A DNA stretch of 64,000 nt. It comes from Flavobacterium marginilacus (GTDB taxonomy: Bacteria; Bacteroidota; Bacteroidia; Flavobacteriales; Flavobacteriaceae). This document shows positions 18,170-27,547 of the stretch, in pieces. The notes under the pieces are model-generated. The model was not told where the DNA came from, ran no database searches, and was given only the letters and a program-made list of their open reading frames with translations. Every line of letters starts with the position of its first letter. Within the stretch, counting starts at the first letter, position 1. Where the stretch lies: the NCBI RefSeq assembly GCF_026870155.1, contig NZ_CP113975.1:4464001-4528000 (forward strand). Direction: 5' to 3'. The position numbers and the translations under genes are program-made.

Positions 18170-18729
18170 TGCTAGAAAAAATACTTGCGCTAGATACTCA
18201 ATTATTCATTTATCTTAATGGTTTAGGATCCGACACCTATGATGAGCTATGGCTTATTATTACCAAACAAACCAATTGGATTCCTTTTTTCCTGTTGCTG
18301 TTTTATCTTATTTACACTAAATTAGGAATAAAAAAAACGGGATATTTACTGCTTTTTGTTGCCGTTTTAGTATTGGCAACAGATCAGATCACCAATTTGT
18401 TTAAATATACCTTTCAGCGTGCAAGGCCTTGTAATAATCCCGAAATAAACACTATTATAAGAATTGTTCAGTCACGTAATTCTTTTAGCTTTTTTTCAGG
18501 CCATGCAGCAAATACAATGGCTGTAGCGACTTTTTTATATCTTATTTTCAAAAAACAGTTCAAATATTTTGGTTTACTGTTTTTATGGCCGTTAATCTTC
18601 GCTTACAGCCGAATTTATCTAGGCCTTCATTATCCATTAGATATCCTTTCAGGTTATTTGTGCGGTTTAATTACTGGTTACGGCATGTATAAAATCTACC
18701 AATGGGCAGTCAGAAAAGAAAAAATTTAA
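18169..18729 (+). CDS. PAP2-superfamily membrane phosphatase
   Basis: A 186-residue integral membrane protein with about five hydrophobic helices and the three-part PAP2 signature: KYTFQRARP, the central FSGHAANTMA, and RIYLGLHYPLDILSG with the catalytic His and Asp. Substrates in this family are lipid phosphates such as undecaprenyl pyrophosphate or phosphatidate; the sequence does not decide between them. It overlaps the tatA-like gene by 1 bp. Confidence 0.85.
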   Translation: MLEKILALDTQLFIYLNGLGSDTYDELWLIITKQTNWIPFFLLLFYLIYTKLGIKKTGYLLLFVAVLVLATDQITNLFKYTFQRARPCNNPEINTIIRIVQSRNSFSFFSGHAANTMAVATFLYLIFKKQFKYFGLLFLWPLIFAYSRIYLGLHYPLDILSGYLCGLITGYGMYKIYQWAVRKEKI

Positions 18730-18776
18730 AATTCACAGAATAATATTTTTTTTATTTCAGATTTGCTTTCGATGAG

Positions 18777-20051
18777 CTACATTTTTTCCAGCAGATAAAA
18801 ATATTCCCGTTCAATACTTTCCTGATGGTCTGAATGAGCAATCTTAACCATTTCTACAGCTCGCTGTTTTAAAGTTTTACCATACAAATCGGCAATTCCG
18901 TTTTCGGTAATTACATACTGAATATGACCTCTAGTTGTCACCACTCCTGCTCCATGCTTCAAGAAAGGAACAATTCTGCTCACACCGTTTTTGGTGGTAG
19001 ACGGCAGGGCAATAATCGCTTTTCCGCCATCACTCAAAGATGCACCGCGTATAAAATCCATTTGTCCTCCAACACCCGAATACATTCTTGGACCTATAGA
19101 ATCGGCACAGACCTGCCCTGTTAAATCGACTTCTATTGCTGAATTGATAGCAATCATTTTTGGATTTTTCCGAATTCGGGCGGTATCGTTAACCGTAGAT
19201 GATTCCCGTAATTCAATAAATGGATTGTTATCTACAAAATCATAAAGGCGTTTGGATCCTAGTATAAAAGTAGACAGCACTCTTCCTCTTAATGATCCTT
19301 TATAATTACAATTTATCACGTTGCTTTCTATCAGATCAATCACGCCGTCTGAAAACATTTCGGTATGCAGGCCTAAATCTTTATGATTTCCTAATTTGCT
19401 CAAAGCGGCATTTGGAATAGACCCGATCCCCATTTGGAGCGTGCTTCTGTCTTCAATCAAAGAGGCAATATAATCTCCTATTTTATCTTCTTCGGCAGTA
19501 AAAGGCTCCTCTTCATGAGAATAAATCGGGACATCCACAGCTACCAAATACGTTATCTCTGAAATATGAAGAATCCCGTCGCCAAAAGTTCTCGGCATCT
19601 GCGGATTTACCTGTGCGATCACAATTTTTGCATTCTCAATCGCTGCAATCGAAGCTTCCACCGAAACTCCAAGAGAACAATACCCATGATTATCGGGAGG
19701 CGAAACATGAATAAAAACCACATCTAAAGGCAGGACATTTCTCCGAAACAAACGTGGCAATTCACTCAAAAAGACAGGAGTATAAGAGCCATTCCCCGCC
19801 TTTAAAGTATGCCGGACATTCCCGCCAATAAAAAAGGAATTGACATGAAAACTTTCTGCAAGCTCAGGATTGGCGTATCGTGCTTCGCCTTCAGTATGCA
19901 GATGGCATATTTCTACATTGCGCAATTCCGAAGCTCTTTCGGCCAATGCATTAGCCAGAATTGTCGGTGTTGCCCCAGCTGCCTGCAGATATACTCTGTC
20001 ACCTGATTTTACTGTCTTTACAGCTTCTTCTGCAGTAACATATTTTTCCAT
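18777..20051 (-). CDS. Acetyl-CoA hydrolase/transferase family CoA-transferase
   Basis: A 424-residue cytosolic enzyme of the 4-hydroxybutyrate/acetate CoA-transferase family. The N-terminal domain has VKSGDRVYLQAAGATP and HLHTEGEARY. The C-terminal domain carries the catalytic Glu in GLHTEMFSDGVIDL and the CoA-binding GVGGQMDFIRGASLS. It moves CoA between acyl-CoAs and carboxylates, probably acetate or butyrate-type acids; the acid preferred is not visible. Monocistronic, with a TAnnTTTG match (minus TATTTTTG at 20070-20077) 19 bp upstream. Confidence 0.85.
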   Translation of the reverse strand: MEKYVTAEEAVKTVKSGDRVYLQAAGATPTILANALAERASELRNVEICHLHTEGEARYANPELAESFHVNSFFIGGNVRHTLKAGNGSYTPVFLSELPRLFRRNVLPLDVVFIHVSPPDNHGYCSLGVSVEASIAAIENAKIVIAQVNPQMPRTFGDGILHISEITYLVAVDVPIYSHEEEPFTAEEDKIGDYIASLIEDRSTLQMGIGSIPNAALSKLGNHKDLGLHTEMFSDGVIDLIESNVINCNYKGSLRGRVLSTFILGSKRLYDFVDNNPFIELRESSTVNDTARIRKNPKMIAINSAIEVDLTGQVCADSIGPRMYSGVGGQMDFIRGASLSDGGKAIIALPSTTKNGVSRIVPFLKHGAGVVTTRGHIQYVITENGIADLYGKTLKQRAVEMVKIAHSDHQESIEREYFYLLEKM

Positions 20052-20069
20052 AAAATCTTAAATTTAGAA

Positions 20070-20077
20070 CAAAAATA
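20070..20077 (-). promoter_or_regulatory. -7 box TATTTTTG for the CoA-transferase gene
   Basis: Minus-strand full consensus match 19 bp before the ATG at 20051. Confidence 0.5.
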
Positions 20078-20120
20078 AAGCAATTAGAAAAATTGAAATA
20101 TGATAACGCTCATATCCAGA

Positions 20121-21377
20121 TTACAAAATAAAACTGTGCAGTACATTCTCAACGGCATAGATCAGAAGCCCTGCCAAACCGCCCACAAGCGTACCATTAA
20201 TCCGAATGTATTGAAGATCTTTCCCTATTTCCAATTCCAATTTTTCAGAAACTTCATCAGTGTCCCAGCTTTTTACTGTGGAAGCTATCAGGTCACCAAT
20301 CATTTTTTTGTTGTTGATAAGCACTGACAGCATATCATTTTTGACAAAATTATTAATCTTGTCCATCAACAATTGGTCATTTTGAATTCCTTTGCCAAAA
20401 CCCTGAATCATATTGGAAATGCTCTTTTTTATCACTGATTCTTCTTTTTGTGCCAGATCATTAGCGACAGCCGTTTTAATTTCCTTCCAGATTCCGCTGA
20501 TGTAATCCTGCACTTCTTTTTTATTGGCAAAGCCAAAAACCAAATCATTGACTTTTTGCTGCATTTCGGGCGATTCCTTCAGCTCTTCTATAAACTGCAT
20601 CAGATACTCGCTGATTCTTTTTCGAATTGCACTGTCTTTATGACTTGCTTCCACCAAAAAATCATAGAGACCGTTAAAAACGCCTTCGGTTATTTTTTTG
20701 TCGGCCAAGCCAAAAGAGAGAAATGGCGTAGAATTTTTTACCTTTTCTTCAATCAGATGTTTATTATTCTGCAATTCAACGATAAGTGTTTTCAGAACAT
20801 TCGTTACCAGTTCTTCCTGCTTTTCGCTTTTGGCCAAGGATTCCAAACCAAGAGCAATCCATTCGGCAAAATTTAATTTACGCAGCTTATCGCTAAATTG
20901 CGCCTGCACAAAATTCTGAACTTCGGCATCATCAATGGTTTTCAGAACGCTAGGAATCACATTTTCGGCAATCAAATTGGCAACTAAATTGGCATTCTTC
21001 TCATTCATCAGCCAGTCCGAAGCTTTTATGGCAACATTGAACTGTTCAATTTTTACTTCCAATTTTTCTCTAGTTAGAAATTCATTCGAAACAAAATCCC
21101 CAAGGTTCTCTCCTATTTTATCCTTATTACCCGGAATCAAAGCCGTATGTGGAATTGGAATCCCCAACGGATGCCTAAACAGCGCTACCACTGCAAACCA
21201 ATCGGCGATGCCTCCCACCATTGCTGCTTCGCTCAAAGCTTTCATCCAATTAATTCCATACACATTGGCAATTACAAAAAGAACTACTGCTGCTCCCAAA
21301 AGAATTAAAGCAATTCTTTTCATTTGGATCAATTCCCTTTCTTTTTTACTGTTTTCCTGTTCTACCGTTGTGTTCAT
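20121..21377 (-). CDS. DUF445 family membrane protein (YjiN-like)
   Basis: A 418-residue protein with one N-terminal transmembrane helix (about residues 23-42) followed by the family signature WMKALSEAAMVGGIADWFAV and FRHPLGIPIPHTALIP, then a long helical region and a second hydrophobic stretch at the C terminus (LVGGLAGLLIYAVENVL). Function in this family is unknown; membrane anchoring at both ends with a large soluble coil is the visible design. I start at ATG 21377 (MNTTVEQ), since the only upstream in-frame start is a TTG. Confidence 0.8.
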   Translation of the reverse strand: MNTTVEQENSKKERELIQMKRIALILLGAAVVLFVIANVYGINWMKALSEAAMVGGIADWFAVVALFRHPLGIPIPHTALIPGNKDKIGENLGDFVSNEFLTREKLEVKIEQFNVAIKASDWLMNEKNANLVANLIAENVIPSVLKTIDDAEVQNFVQAQFSDKLRKLNFAEWIALGLESLAKSEKQEELVTNVLKTLIVELQNNKHLIEEKVKNSTPFLSFGLADKKITEGVFNGLYDFLVEASHKDSAIRKRISEYLMQFIEELKESPEMQQKVNDLVFGFANKKEVQDYISGIWKEIKTAVANDLAQKEESVIKKSISNMIQGFGKGIQNDQLLMDKINNFVKNDMLSVLINNKKMIGDLIASTVKSWDTDEVSEKLELEIGKDLQYIRINGTLVGGLAGLLIYAVENVLHSFIL

Positions 21378-21561
21378 AATGCAATACAATTGATTTTTAG
21401 CTAATTTAAAACATTTTCACATACCAAAAATTTGAAACACCTCTTTGATAGTTATGTTAAAGCACATTAAAACTGTAATGTAATAACTTCCATAAATAGC
21501 ATAGCAGCACAAAAAAGCGCTTAAATAAAAGTTAAAATTTCAAAATTAAAAGTAATACTAT

Positions 21562-21569
21562 TATATTTG
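21562..21569 (+). promoter_or_regulatory. -7 box TATATTTG for the tetR operon
   Basis: Full TAnnTTTG match 20 bp before the ATG of the TetR gene. The regulator, if autorepressing, would be expected to bind near here; I see no convincing operator dyad. Confidence 0.55.
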
Positions 21570-21588
21570 CAAGCACAATTATCAACTT

Positions 21589-22263
21589 ATGAACACTATA
21601 CTATCAAACATAAAAATTCAAGTCAACGAAAAGCTGTACGTAAAGGATCCCGAAACTTCTGATTTAGGTAAAAAAATAATCGAAAACAGTATTCTTTTAA
21701 TTGATGAAATCGGGATTGAACACTTTACTTTCAAAAAACTGGGTGAAAAAATTGGTTCCAATGAAAGTTCCATTTACAGGTATTTTGAAAACAAACACAA
21801 ATTAGTAGTTTATTTATCATCTTGGTATTGGGGATGGATGGAATATAAATTGGTTTTTGTCACAACCAATATTTCAAATCCGGCCGAAAAACTGCAAAAA
21901 GCAATAACGATTGTCACCGAAAAAATTATTGATGATCTCAGCACAAAACATATTAATGAAGCTATTTTGAATAAAATTATAATTTCAGAATTTAGCAAAA
22001 CACTGTACACAAAAGAAGTGGATGACGATAACAAAGAGGGTTATTTTTTGGTTTATAAAAGAGTAATAAACCGGCTTATCAGTATTATACAGGAAGTTAA
22101 CCCAGATTACAGTTATGCCAAAAGTTTAGCATCAAGTATTGTGGAGGGAAGCTTACATCAGCACTTTTTAACCGAACATTTAAAAACAATTACGGACTGC
22201 AATACACCCGAAACTATAACTTCATTTTACTTAGATTTAGTGAACCGAATACTTTCCAAATAA
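21589..22263 (+). CDS. TetR/AcrR family transcriptional regulator
   Basis: A 224-residue one-component regulator. The N-terminal HTH (about residues 25-75) has the TetR pattern GIEHFTFKKLGEKIG followed by SNESSIYRYFENKHKL. The C-terminal ligand domain is divergent, so the inducer cannot be guessed. It is the first gene of a four-gene unit (22287, 23951 and 25297 follow with gaps of 23, 5 and -1 bp) and is likely to control export of a compound by the ABC-HlyD-TolC proteins. Confidence 0.85.
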   Translation: MNTILSNIKIQVNEKLYVKDPETSDLGKKIIENSILLIDEIGIEHFTFKKLGEKIGSNESSIYRYFENKHKLVVYLSSWYWGWMEYKLVFVTTNISNPAEKLQKAITIVTEKIIDDLSTKHINEAILNKIIISEFSKTLYTKEVDDDNKEGYFLVYKRVINRLISIIQEVNPDYSYAKSLASSIVEGSLHQHFLTEHLKTITDCNTPETITSFYLDLVNRILSK

Positions 22264-22286
22264 AACAATTACAAAACCTCCTAGAT

Positions 22287-23945
22287 ATGACACCTTTAAA
22301 AAGATTTTATAATTTGCTTGAACTAGACAAAAAGGATGTGCTGCAAATTTTTTTCTACGCCATTTTTGCAGGACTTATCAGCTTGTCGCTGCCGTTAGGA
22401 ATTCAAGCCATCATCAATTTTATCCAATCGGGGCGAGTGAGCGCTTCGTGGATTGTTTTGACAATTATAGTAGTGGCTGGAGTTGCACTTGTTGGAATTT
22501 TGTCACTTATGCAGCTTAGAATCACAGAAAATTTACAGCAGAAGATATTTGTACGTTCTTCTTTTGAATTTGCAGCACGTTTACCAAAAATAAAATTTGA
22601 CGCTCTGTACAGCACTTATCCTCCCGAATTAGCCAACCGTTTTTTTGACACTTTAACAATACAAAAAGGAACCTCCAAATTATTAATTGATTTTTCGGCG
22701 GCCTTATTACAAATTGCTTTTGGACTGATACTGCTTTCATTGTATCATCCGTTTTTTATTGTTTTTGGTATAATGCTATTCTTTTTATTGTACTTCATTT
22801 TTAAATTCTCGTATAAATCAGGTTTAGAAACAAGTTTAAAGGAATCTAAATTTAAATACAAAGTTGCTGGCTGGCTGCAGGAAGTTGCACGCAATAATTT
22901 CAGTTTCCGCAATCAGTTAAATTATGATTATGCATTACATAAAAATGACTTATTGGTTAATGACTATCTCAATTACAGAGAAAAACATTTCAATATAATT
23001 AAGAATCAATTTATACAATTAATACTTTTCAAAGTTTTAATAACGGCAAGTTTGCTAGCGATTGGCGGTTATTTAGTATTATCACAGGAAATGAATATCG
23101 GGCAATTTGTCGCTGCCGAAATCATTATTTTACTGGTTATCACTTCTGTTGAAAAAATTATCATTGGCTTGGAAACATTTTACGATGTTTTAACTTCTGT
23201 TGAAAAAATTGGCCAGGTAACCGACATGGATCTTGAAGAAGAAGCATACGAATCCTATGATAACTGCTACACCAATATCAGCCTTGAAACTGAAAATCTA
23301 ATTTTTAAATTCCCAGAAGCCGAGCAAAACACTTTACGCCGAATCAGCCTGAAAATCGAACAAGGCGAACGCATATTTATTGATGGTAAAAATGGCTCTG
23401 GAAAGACAACCTTAATCCGAATTCTTTCGGGACTGCTGCAGCCTACTACAGGTTCTTTTTATATTAACGATGATACTTTCAAAAAAATAAACTTAAAACA
23501 ATACCGCTCCCAAATTGGCAGTATTATTTATGGCGAAACGCTGTTTGAAGGAAGTATCCTGGACAACATCACTTTTAAAGATGCAGCAATTACACCCGAA
23601 GATCTAAAATGGGCCATTCATGGTGTACAGCTTACCAATCATATAAAATCATTGCCAAAGGGCTTGGACACCATTGTTTTTCCAGAAGGAAAGCAATTAT
23701 CATCCTCCAACAGCCAAAAAATATTATTGGCACGAAGTATCATCCATAAGCCAAAAATACTTTTTTATGAAGATCCAACAGACACCATGGACGAAAGCAC
23801 AGCCAATGAAATTATCGATTTCATTACTTCCAAAGAACATACGTGGACTATTATAGTTTCGTCCAAAAATCCGTATTGGAGAACCAAAAGCAATCGCATC
23901 ATAACGATGCAGGACGGTAAAATTTTATTAGACTCTAAAAACTAA
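22287..23945 (+). CDS. ABC transporter, fused permease-ATPase with degenerate ATPase motifs
   Basis: A 552-residue half-transporter of the HlyB/type-I-secretion class. About six transmembrane helices fill residues ~15-300. The ATPase domain (residues ~335-552) has a normal Walker A (DGKNGSGKTT), but other motifs are altered: the Q-loop reads IIYGETLFEGS, the signature is QLSSSNSQK instead of LSGGQ, Walker B reads ILFYEDPTD (Asp and Glu exchanged relative to LLDEPT), and the H-loop region is IVSSKNPYW without His. It may bind ATP but hydrolyse it poorly, or use a non-standard mechanism. No peptidase domain. With HlyD and TolC genes downstream it would span both membranes. Confidence 0.85.
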   Translation: MTPLKRFYNLLELDKKDVLQIFFYAIFAGLISLSLPLGIQAIINFIQSGRVSASWIVLTIIVVAGVALVGILSLMQLRITENLQQKIFVRSSFEFAARLPKIKFDALYSTYPPELANRFFDTLTIQKGTSKLLIDFSAALLQIAFGLILLSLYHPFFIVFGIMLFFLLYFIFKFSYKSGLETSLKESKFKYKVAGWLQEVARNNFSFRNQLNYDYALHKNDLLVNDYLNYREKHFNIIKNQFIQLILFKVLITASLLAIGGYLVLSQEMNIGQFVAAEIIILLVITSVEKIIIGLETFYDVLTSVEKIGQVTDMDLEEEAYESYDNCYTNISLETENLIFKFPEAEQNTLRRISLKIEQGERIFIDGKNGSGKTTLIRILSGLLQPTTGSFYINDDTFKKINLKQYRSQIGSIIYGETLFEGSILDNITFKDAAITPEDLKWAIHGVQLTNHIKSLPKGLDTIVFPEGKQLSSSNSQKILLARSIIHKPKILFYEDPTDTMDESTANEIIDFITSKEHTWTIIVSSKNPYWRTKSNRIITMQDGKILLDSKN

Positions 23946-23950
23946 GAAAG

Positions 23951-25297
23951 ATGCTGAATATCTCTGAAAACAATAAGATAAACCAATCACTGCAGGGCTT
24001 TAAAACAATGCAGACACTTGAAAACAAAAAGGATTATAAAATTTTAAATAAAATCATAATCAGTGTTTCGATACTAGGTTTTTGCATATTCTTTCTGCCT
24101 TGGACTCAAAATATATCGGGTTCAGGATCGGTAACTACTCTTAAACCCAATCAGAGGCCACAATCGATACAAAGTGTAATTTCGGGACGAATCGAAAAAT
24201 GGTATGTTCAGGAAGGTGACTTCGTGCAAAAAGGCGACACTATTTTATACATCTCAGAAATAAAAGAGGATTATATGGATCCCAATTTGGTTGCGAATAC
24301 CAAAAACCAAGTGGACGCCAAAAAACAATCTGTACAATCCTATGAATCGAAAGTAGAAAGCCTGAACAGTCAGTTAGCGGCAATTGAATCTGAAAAAAGA
24401 CTCAAACTCGAACAGGCTCAAAACAAAATCAAGCAGGCACGTTTGAAAATCAAAAGCGACAGTATTGATTTGATCGCCGCCAACACCCAGCTCAAAATTG
24501 CCACTACCCAGCTCAACCGTTCCTTGCAATTAAACAAGGAAGGCTTAAAACCTTTGACTGATGTAGAAGAAAAACGCTTAAAACTGCAGGATGCCGAAGC
24601 CAAAATCATCAATCAGGAGAACAAATTATTAAGCAGCAAAAACGATTATATCAATACAAAAGTCGAAATAAACCGCATCACAGCTGAATATTCTGAAAAA
24701 GCAGCCAAATCGGAAAGCGATCAGTTTACAGCCAAAAGCAGCCAATATGATGCTGCCGCACAGGTAAGCAAATTGGAAAATCAATACAACAATTACAGCA
24801 TCCGCAACAACATGTATTACATCAAAGCGGCACAAAGCGGCTACATCAACAGAGCCTTACAATCTGGAATTGGAGAAACCATAAAAGAAGGAACTGCCAT
24901 TGCGACTATAATGCCTTCTGCATACGATATTGCTGTAGAAACCTATGTGAATCCTATTGACCTGCCGTTAATCCGCAAAGGAGAAAAAGTCAGAGTCTGG
25001 TTTGACGGATGGCCTACTATCGTTTTTTCCGGATGGCCGAATGCGTCTTACGGTACCTTTGGCGGTAAAGTGGTTGCTATCGAAAACTTCATCAGCGATA
25101 ATGGAAAATACCGAGTGTTAATTGCTCCGGACAAAGATGAAGAAGCATGGCCAAAACAAGTAAGCATCGGTTCGGGAGCACAAACATTGGCCTTATTGGA
25201 TACTGTACCCATTTGGTTTGAAATATGGAGAACCTTAAACGGATTTCCTCCTAATTATTATAAAAAAGATACGAAACCATCTAAAGAAAAGAAATAA
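23951..25297 (+). CDS. HlyD-family periplasmic adaptor
   Basis: A 448-residue membrane-fusion protein linking the inner-membrane ABC protein to TolC. One transmembrane helix (about residues 32-50) is followed by the biotinyl-lipoyl motif SGRIEKWYVQEGDFVQKGD, a long coiled-coil hairpin (residues ~110-270), and a return half-motif AAQSGYINRALQSGIGETIKEG. Start ATG 23951 lies 5 bp after the ABC gene stop. The TAATG at its end couples it to tolC. Confidence 0.88.
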   Translation: MLNISENNKINQSLQGFKTMQTLENKKDYKILNKIIISVSILGFCIFFLPWTQNISGSGSVTTLKPNQRPQSIQSVISGRIEKWYVQEGDFVQKGDTILYISEIKEDYMDPNLVANTKNQVDAKKQSVQSYESKVESLNSQLAAIESEKRLKLEQAQNKIKQARLKIKSDSIDLIAANTQLKIATTQLNRSLQLNKEGLKPLTDVEEKRLKLQDAEAKIINQENKLLSSKNDYINTKVEINRITAEYSEKAAKSESDQFTAKSSQYDAAAQVSKLENQYNNYSIRNNMYYIKAAQSGYINRALQSGIGETIKEGTAIATIMPSAYDIAVETYVNPIDLPLIRKGEKVRVWFDGWPTIVFSGWPNASYGTFGGKVVAIENFISDNGKYRVLIAPDKDEEAWPKQVSIGSGAQTLALLDTVPIWFEIWRTLNGFPPNYYKKDTKPSKEKK

Positions 25298-26685
25298 TGA
25301 AACGACTTTTCTACCTATTATTATTTTTTTCAATTGTTACTCAAGGACAGGAAACCGCCTCAAAAGAATTGAGCTACAATGAATTTTTGGGTTATGTAAA
25401 AAAATACCATCCATTGGTCAAAAACGCGCAGCTTGAACTCAATAAAGCACAAGCCGAATTAATGATGGCGCGTGGCAGCTTCGATCCAAAAATTGAAGTG
25501 GATTACGCCCAAAAACAATTTAAAGGCAAAGAATATTATTCGATTTTAAACAGCAGTTTTAAAATTCCGACTTGGTACGGAGTCGAAATAAAAGCTGGTT
25601 TTGACGACAACGAAGGGTATTACCTGAATCCACAAAACACAACTCCTGCTCAAGGTCTAACCTCACTAGGAATCAGTGTCCCGTTAGGGCAAGGTTTATG
25701 GATTAATAAAAGAATGGCAGATTTACGCAAAGCAAAAATGCAGATAGAATTAAGCACCGCTGAAGTGAAACTGGAAGCAATCGGCGTTTTATATGATGCG
25801 TCGCTGGCCTACTTCAACTGGAAAAAAAACTATGAGGAAGTGCAATTGTATGACAACTATACCAAAAATGCGAAGAAACGAAATGCCGGAATTCAGTCAT
25901 TGATACAGCAAGGAGACAAACCTGCTATTGATAGTGTAGAATCGGGAATCATTGTAAAAAACAGAATTTTGAGTTTGGAGGATTCTAAACTAAAACTAAT
26001 CAAAGCAAAACTGGAATTATCCAATTTTTTATGGCTGGAGAATGCAGTCCCAATGGAAATCTCAGATGACTTAATTCCAGAAACAGAGCTCGAAAACACG
26101 ATTCAGGAGACATTAAAAACCAACAATTTAGCCACTGACGGTTTTTCAATTGAAAATCATCCTAAAATAAATGCGCTGCAAAGCAAGATTGACATTCTGA
26201 ATGTAGAGCGAAAATTGAATGCCAATGAACTGCTGCCGAAAATCGATATTGGCTATTCTTATTTATCGGAACCAAAATATTTTAATGAATTTCAAACGGA
26301 TGATTATAAAATAGGTTTAGACTTTTCGTTTCCATTATTCTTAAGAAAAGAACGAGGCAAATTAAAATTGACTAAATTTAAAATTCAGGAAACCGAATAC
26401 ATTTTAGATGTAGAAAAAATACAGCTCGCTAATAAAATTGAAGCTCAAAAAACAGAAATCACTTCACTCGCTAAACAACTAAAATTAATTAAAGACTTGT
26501 CAAAAGACAACCAGACGATGCTGCAATCGGAGGAGCGATTGTTCTCTTTTGGGGAAAGTTCATTGTTTTTAATCAACACCCGCGAAAACAATTTGGTCAG
26601 TGCACAACTGGCACAAATCAATCTTGCTAATCGTTTTTACGTATCCAATTCAGAACTTTTTAAAATTATGGCGAATCCAAATTAA
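25297..26685 (+). CDS. TolC-family outer-membrane efflux protein
   Basis: A 462-residue TolC-type channel with signal peptide ending VTQGQ. It has the long alpha-helical repeats of the family (residues ~40-215 and 255-455), the conserved LSYNEFLGYVKKYHPLVKNAQLEL-type opening, given here by its ends, and FSFPLFLRKERG at the start of the second half. It completes the operon of regulator, transporter, adaptor and outer channel. Its start overlaps the HlyD stop by 1 bp. Confidence 0.88.
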   Translation: MKRLFYLLLFFSIVTQGQETASKELSYNEFLGYVKKYHPLVKNAQLELNKAQAELMMARGSFDPKIEVDYAQKQFKGKEYYSILNSSFKIPTWYGVEIKAGFDDNEGYYLNPQNTTPAQGLTSLGISVPLGQGLWINKRMADLRKAKMQIELSTAEVKLEAIGVLYDASLAYFNWKKNYEEVQLYDNYTKNAKKRNAGIQSLIQQGDKPAIDSVESGIIVKNRILSLEDSKLKLIKAKLELSNFLWLENAVPMEISDDLIPETELENTIQETLKTNNLATDGFSIENHPKINALQSKIDILNVERKLNANELLPKIDIGYSYLSEPKYFNEFQTDDYKIGLDFSFPLFLRKERGKLKLTKFKIQETEYILDVEKIQLANKIEAQKTEITSLAKQLKLIKDLSKDNQTMLQSEERLFSFGESSLFLINTRENNLVSAQLAQINLANRFYVSNSELFKIMANPN

Positions 26686-26700
26686 ATAATTTTAAATGTG

Positions 26701-26708
26701 TATTTTTG
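26701..26708 (+). promoter_or_regulatory. -7 box TATTTTTG for map
   Basis: Full consensus match 20 bp before the map ATG and 16 bp after the tolC stop, so map probably has its own promoter. Confidence 0.55.
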
Positions 26709-26728
26709 CACTCTGAAAATTCGAAAAC

Positions 26729-27547
26729 ATGATTATTCAAAAAACCCGTGAGGAAATAGAATTAATGCGCGAAAGTGCCTTAATCGTATCAAAAACATTA
26801 GGAATGATTGCTTCTGAAATAAAAGAAGGAGTTACCACATTATATCTAGACAAAAGAGCCGAAGAATTTATCAGAGATCATGGAGCTGTACCAAGTTTTC
26901 TTGGCCTTTACGGTTTCCCGAATTCATTGTGCATGAGTCCAAATTCTCAAGTAGTACACGGAATTCCAAACAACAAACCATTGGAAAGTGGCGATGTGAT
27001 TTCAGTTGACTGTGGTGCTTTCAAAAATGGATATCACGGAGATCACGCCTACTCTTTTGAAATTGGCGAAGTGGCTCCCGAAACCAAAAAATTACTTCAG
27101 GTAACCAAAGAATCGCTTTACGTAGGAATTCGCGAATTACGTGCCGGAAATCGTGTAGAAGATGTGGGGAATGCTATTCAAAAATATACCGAATCGCATG
27201 GCTATGGTGTGGTTCGTGAATTAGTTGGCCACGGTGTTGGACAAAAAATGCACGAAGATCCAGAAATGCCTAATTATGGTAAAAAAGGCCGTGGTAAACT
27301 TTTAATCGAAGGAATGGTGGTCGCTATCGAGCCGATGATTAATATGGGAACCAAAAACATCAAACAGCACAAAGACGGCTGGACAATAACCACCGCCGAC
27401 GGAAAACCATCTGCCCACTTTGAACACGATGTCGCCATCATAGACGGAAAACCTGAGATTTTATCGACTTTCTATTATATATACAAAGAATTGGGAATCG
27501 TGAGCAATGAAGAAGATGAATTTAGAAAAGTGCCTTTAGTTGTTTAA
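26729..27547 (+). CDS. map: Methionine aminopeptidase, type I
   Basis: A 272-residue cytosolic enzyme that removes the initiator Met from nascent proteins. The dinuclear metal ligands are visible: the two Asp in VDCGAFKNGYHGDHAYSF, His in LVGHGVGQKMHED, and Glu in AIEPMIN and HFEHDVAI. Length fits type Ia. The stop codon is the first part of a palindromic repeat arm (TTTAAACACG), so the repeat begins exactly where the gene ends. Confidence 0.95.
   Translation: MIIQKTREEIELMRESALIVSKTLGMIASEIKEGVTTLYLDKRAEEFIRDHGAVPSFLGLYGFPNSLCMSPNSQVVHGIPNNKPLESGDVISVDCGAFKNGYHGDHAYSFEIGEVAPETKKLLQVTKESLYVGIRELRAGNRVEDVGNAIQKYTESHGYGVVRELVGHGVGQKMHEDPEMPNYGKKGRGKLLIEGMVVAIEPMINMGTKNIKQHKDGWTITTADGKPSAHFEHDVAIIDGKPEILSTFYYIYKELGIVSNEEDEFRKVPLVV

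Noticed and set aside
20448..20876. A 142-codon plus-strand frame within the DUF445 gene
   Set aside because: It is Phe-rich antisense sequence to a conserved gene with no recognisable domain.
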